This document shows positions 61,452-64,000 of a stretch of 64,000 nt of DNA, piece by piece. The translations under genes were made by a program, and so were the position numbers. The notes under the pieces were generated by a model. That model was not told where the DNA came from and did not search any database. It saw only the letters and a program-made list of their open reading frames with translations. How positions within the stretch are numbered: the stretch's first letter is position 1; every line of letters begins with the position of its first letter. The DNA is taken from assembly GCF_050589705.1 (NCBI RefSeq), contig NZ_JBNGOT010000001.1, positions 434,001 through 498,000 of the forward strand, in the 5' to 3' direction. The DNA comes from Sunxiuqinia rutila (GTDB lineage Bacteria; Bacteroidota; Bacteroidia; Bacteroidales; Prolixibacteraceae).

Positions 61452-62321
61452 TTATCGGTTAAATTTGAATGTTGCCATTACGGGAAAGTGATCAGAAGCA
61501 TAATTTTCCTGAACAATCTGGTGGTTGCTTACTTCAAATGCTGCTTGAGGCCTATAGGCCAGGTAATCGATGGTGATTTTCGGATCATTGGTGCTGAAGG
61601 TCGGAGGACAATCAGTTCCTAGACAGGTACGTGTAAAGGTCTGATCAAAAATTGAAAAGAAGGCATCAGTATCCGGACGTTCGTTTAAATCACCACCCAG
61701 GATTATCGGTACTTGAGTGTTTCCTAATTGTTGCACAAGCTCCCTCACTTGTTCGATGCGGTTACTGGCGCTTTTGGCTTCCAGGTGCGTACAGGCCACC
61801 ATGATCGAGTCAACACCCGGAAGGTCAACAATTGCAGTTCCCAGAACTCGTTGTTCCGTGCCCGATTGTTTGGGGAGCATGTACTTTTGAGAGTCCTTTA
61901 ACGGATACTTACTTAAAACTGCCACTCCATAGTACCCTTTTAGGTAGAGAATGGCCGAGTAAAAGCGATAGTTCATCTGGGTTAACTCTCCCAGCTCTTT
62001 ACTCTGGTTACCGGTAAATCCATTTCTTCCGGTATTCTTATCAACTTCCTGAAGCAGGACGATATCCGGGTCGGCCAGTTTAATGGCATTGGCAATGGCC
62101 TCAAGGTCGGTAATTCCCGGTTGTGAAGGCGGGTTGCCGGCATGGATGTTATACGTCATGACTTTCAAACTTGAAAGCTTGTCCTGACTGTCGTTGTCGA
62201 GCCCATAGCTGTTTTCTTCTTTATTGGTTAAATCCAGGGCATAATCCGGGATAGAGGGGGCTTCGTCGTTACACGCCTGTAGAGCAATTAACGCAAGAAA
62301 AGAGATTAATAAATTTTTCAT
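61452..62321 (-). CDS. Secreted EEP-family phosphodiesterase/nuclease-like lipoprotein, paralogue
   Basis: This 289-residue lipoprotein (LQAC, Cys17) has the full EEP active site: VMTYNIHAGNPPSQPG, IVLLQEVD, ACTHLEAKS, ILGGDLNERPD and ASDHFPVMA. It shares the MTYNIH.xNPP and D-L-E-A-I-A-x-A-I pattern with the gene at 58766, so the two are paralogues with divergent middle regions and may act on related substrates. It lies 97 bp after the SusD gene and 7 bp before the SusE-like gene, so it belongs to the uptake locus. The C-terminal region differs in the IDYLAYRPQA block. Confidence 0.92.
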   Translation of the reverse strand: MKNLLISFLALIALQACNDEAPSIPDYALDLTNKEENSYGLDNDSQDKLSSLKVMTYNIHAGNPPSQPGITDLEAIANAIKLADPDIVLLQEVDKNTGRNGFTGNQSKELGELTQMNYRFYSAILYLKGYYGVAVLSKYPLKDSQKYMLPKQSGTEQRVLGTAIVDLPGVDSIMVACTHLEAKSASNRIEQVRELVQQLGNTQVPIILGGDLNERPDTDAFFSIFDQTFTRTCLGTDCPPTFSTNDPKITIDYLAYRPQAAFEVSNHQIVQENYASDHFPVMATFKFNR

Positions 62322-62367
62322 GTGTTCTTTTATTTTTTCAATTGCTGGTTGATTTTTTTAAGTCTAA

Positions 62368-62406
62368 GTGATAGAACTTGGATTTTGAATCCCTTAGTTC
62401 TATCAC
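62368..62406 (-). other. Intercistronic hairpin after susD
   Basis: GTGATAGAACT and AGTTCTATCAC form a perfect 11-bp stem with a 17-base loop between the SusD stop and the EEP start. No T-run follows on the minus strand, so it more likely sets mRNA stability or stoichiometry than full termination. Confidence 0.6.
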
Positions 62407-62418
62407 CCTTTTACCAGC

Positions 62419-64000
62419 TTATTTGCCCCAACCGGGGTTTTGTGTTAAGTTTGGATTCAGTGTCAGGTCTTCGATTGGAAGTGGCCAGAAATAGTCTTTC
62501 TCCTCATCGAAAACCTTATTTACTCCCTTGTTTGGAAGCACATAGCCTTTGCCATCTCCTGAAAGATCTGATAGCGGAAGTTGGAAAGCTCCTGTTGAGG
62601 GAGGTTTTTCTCCCATGTAGATTTCAACATCGATTTTGCCATCACGATCAAGATCATATTTCCCAGGACCTGGGAAATACATGCCTTGAAATGGGAGTGC
62701 AACCAAGTGGCCTTCTTTCCAACGCATCAAGTCATCCCAGCGGAAGTTAAGCTCCATGACCAATTCAATCCGTCTTTCTCTTCTGATTTCAAGAATGACT
62801 CCTTTGTTGGTGGCTGAAACATTTTGATACATGTTTTCCAGGAAAGGATCTGGATTGGCATTGGCATCAACTAACACCAAATGCGGCATGCCTACGCGGT
62901 CCCGAAGCTGATTGATTGACAAGTCAAGATCTGCCTGCGTCAATGTTCCTAGTTCTGCTTTTGCTTCAGCGAAATTCACTAAAACTTCGGCATAGCGGAA
63001 AAGAGGAAGATCCTGAGCCGATTGGCTGCTAAGGTCCATACTCGGATCATTCAAGTACTTGATGGGCTGGTAGCCGGTCGTGGTATTCTCAAAGTTTGGA
63101 GATACTGGTTGACTGGAATTAATTCTGGTGTACCCTGGAGTAACAATGGTTTGTGACAAACGTGGGTCGCGGTTCTGAATTTCATCAAAGAACTGAAGGG
63201 TATCATAACCGGCGATGTCCGTAAAACGTGAGCCATCACTCATCAGGTAGCTGTTTACCAGGTTTTTCTCCAAACCCGGCTTGCCATAGGTTCTCGATGT
63301 TAGATAAAATTGAACGTTGTGTTTTAATCCAAGGTCAGCATCGTAACGCCGTGTGAGAATAATTTCATCCATTACATCATCCGACTTCAAGTGGCTGAAA
63401 ACATCTAAATAAGGTTTCCCGGTTGGTCCTGAAGTTTTATTGTAAATGGAGTATTGGCCACTATTGATCAGTTCCTGGGCTGCTTCTGCAGCTTCTGTTA
63501 AGAATTTATCGGCATCGGCCACATTAAACTCCGGATGGTATTTCCGGAACGTTCCTTCGTACAAACAGATTCTGGACTTGAGTGCTAATGCCGTCCATTT
63601 ACTGACCCGCTCAAGGCTTTTGGTATCATCCAAGTGGGCAATTGCAAAGTTCAAATCAGTTAAAACAGAATCCATTACCAAGCTTCTTGGATCACGCGCT
63701 TTTTGTAAGAGTTCATCATCATTCGATTCAATCACTTGATTGTACCAAGGGACATCGCCGTAATACCTGACTTTTTCGAAATAGAAGAAAGCTCTAAAAA
63801 AGCGGGATAATCCCAAATAGTGATTCTTTACTTCTTCATTCGGAAAATTGAGGACATTCTCATTGGTTAGAAAGAAGTTGATGTGCCGTAATCCTGACCA
63901 TCCCCATTTGGAGTCGGTTGTTGGCACCAAACGTGTTCCCTGAATTTCGCGGGGCAATGAGCTTTTGACAATGTTATCCGTTGATTCGCCATAAATCTCA
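62419..64000 (-). CDS. RagB/SusD family nutrient-binding outer membrane lipoprotein (5' end outside window)
   Basis: This is the surface lid protein that works with a SusC TonB-dependent transporter to import glycans or other large nutrients. The frame stays open to the window edge (codons read ...GESTDNIVKSSLPREIQ), so the lipoprotein signal is missing and the TTG at 63957 is not the real start. Typical SusD stretches are SGLRHINFFLTN (TPR-like helices), LGLSRFFRAFFYFEKVRYYGDVPWY, VSKWTALALKSRICLYEG, DLPLFRYAEVLVNFAEAKAELG and the C-terminal RRERRIELVMELNFRWDDLMRW. The end, PIEDLTLNPNLTQNPGW, is the standard SusD finish. A SusC gene is expected just upstream, outside the window. Confidence 0.95.
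   Translation of the reverse strand, partial: EIYGESTDNIVKSSLPREIQGTRLVPTTDSKWGWSGLRHINFFLTNENVLNFPNEEVKNHYLGLSRFFRAFFYFEKVRYYGDVPWYNQVIESNDDELLQKARDPRSLVMDSVLTDLNFAIAHLDDTKSLERVSKWTALALKSRICLYEGTFRKYHPEFNVADADKFLTEAAEAAQELINSGQYSIYNKTSGPTGKPYLDVFSHLKSDDVMDEIILTRRYDADLGLKHNVQFYLTSRTYGKPGLEKNLVNSYLMSDGSRFTDIAGYDTLQFFDEIQNRDPRLSQTIVTPGYTRINSSQPVSPNFENTTTGYQPIKYLNDPSMDLSSQSAQDLPLFRYAEVLVNFAEAKAELGTLTQADLDLSINQLRDRVGMPHLVLVDANANPDPFLENMYQNVSATNKGVILEIRRERRIELVMELNFRWDDLMRWKEGHLVALPFQGMYFPGPGKYDLDRDGKIDVEIYMGEKPPSTGAFQLPLSDLSGDGKGYVLPNKGVNKVFDEEKDYFWPLPIEDLTLNPNLTQNPGWGK

Overview
This window is a stretch of a Bacteroidota chromosome, most likely from the Bacteroidales/Marinilabiliales side (Prolixibacteraceae-like). 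The evidence is a SusD-type nutrient-binding lipoprotein locus, many LxxC lipoproteins, TAT-tagged Gfo/Idh/MocA oxidoreductases, Bacteroidota-style promoters (TTTG at -33 and TAnnTTTG at -7), and intergenic DNA full of short dispersed repeats. The family-level placement is inference. I saw no rRNA, tRNA, CRISPR array, transposase, integrase or phage gene.

Region 1 (1-15504, all + strand, open at the left edge) is the most unusual part. It is a seven-gene cluster that interleaves an ABC-2 type exporter with a tripartite RND efflux pump: ABC ATPase, ABC permease carrying a degenerate M1-peptidase-like and a golvesin-like domain, TolC, lipoprotein membrane-fusion protein, RND permease, a 1576-residue protein in which an RND permease is followed by a membrane linker and a complete ABC ATPase domain, and a second small ABC permease. 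In modules it holds two ATPases, two ABC permeases, two RND pumps, one adaptor and one outer-membrane channel, which suggests one composite machine driven by both ATP and ion gradient.

Region 2 (15.5-19.4 kb) and region 6 (48.2-51.1 kb) are two AT-rich accessory islands with the same layout. Each has minus-strand hypothetical genes, an imperfect attC-like hairpin containing TAACGG...AAATTG and ATTTCCTGTC, a non-homologous cargo gene, a shared repeat of about 165 bp, a tract of degenerate 21-bp periodic DNA that reads as protein heptads, and a shared CCGGTGCCACTCCTCC repeat. The flanks match while the cargo differs, which looks like gene cassettes.

Region 3 (19.4-31.1 kb) holds an orphan TPR histidine kinase followed by a sulfur-handling neighbourhood: a TAT-exported SQR-like flavoprotein, DMT exporters, a YeiH-type exporter with an adjacent LysR regulator and a candidate LysR box, and a four-domain CoA-disulfide reductase/rhodanese/TusA/DsrE2 fusion. 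A YeeE/YedE thiosulfate-type transporter lies at 44.1 kb.

Region 4 (31.4-36.1 kb) carries plsC, two tandem TAT-exported Gfo/Idh/MocA paralogues and an AhpC-like peroxiredoxin behind a full-consensus promoter. Region 5 (36.5-42.8 kb) is a MarR-MFP-RND-OMF efflux operon with a perfect palindromic operator over its promoter. Then come DUF423, a hypothetical protein, the sulfur transporter, a NADP-malic enzyme and a VOC protein.

Region 7 (51.1-58.7 kb) is housekeeping: a GNAT acetyltransferase, a polyprenol-phosphate mannosyltransferase-like enzyme, dihydroorotase, a coiled-coil lipoprotein and Mfd. Region 8 (58.8-64.0 kb, minus strand, open at the right edge) is a Sus-like uptake locus made of SusD, a secreted EEP-family phosphodiesterase lipoprotein, a SusE/F-like lipoprotein and a second EEP paralogue, which suggests use of a phosphate-ester-containing substrate.
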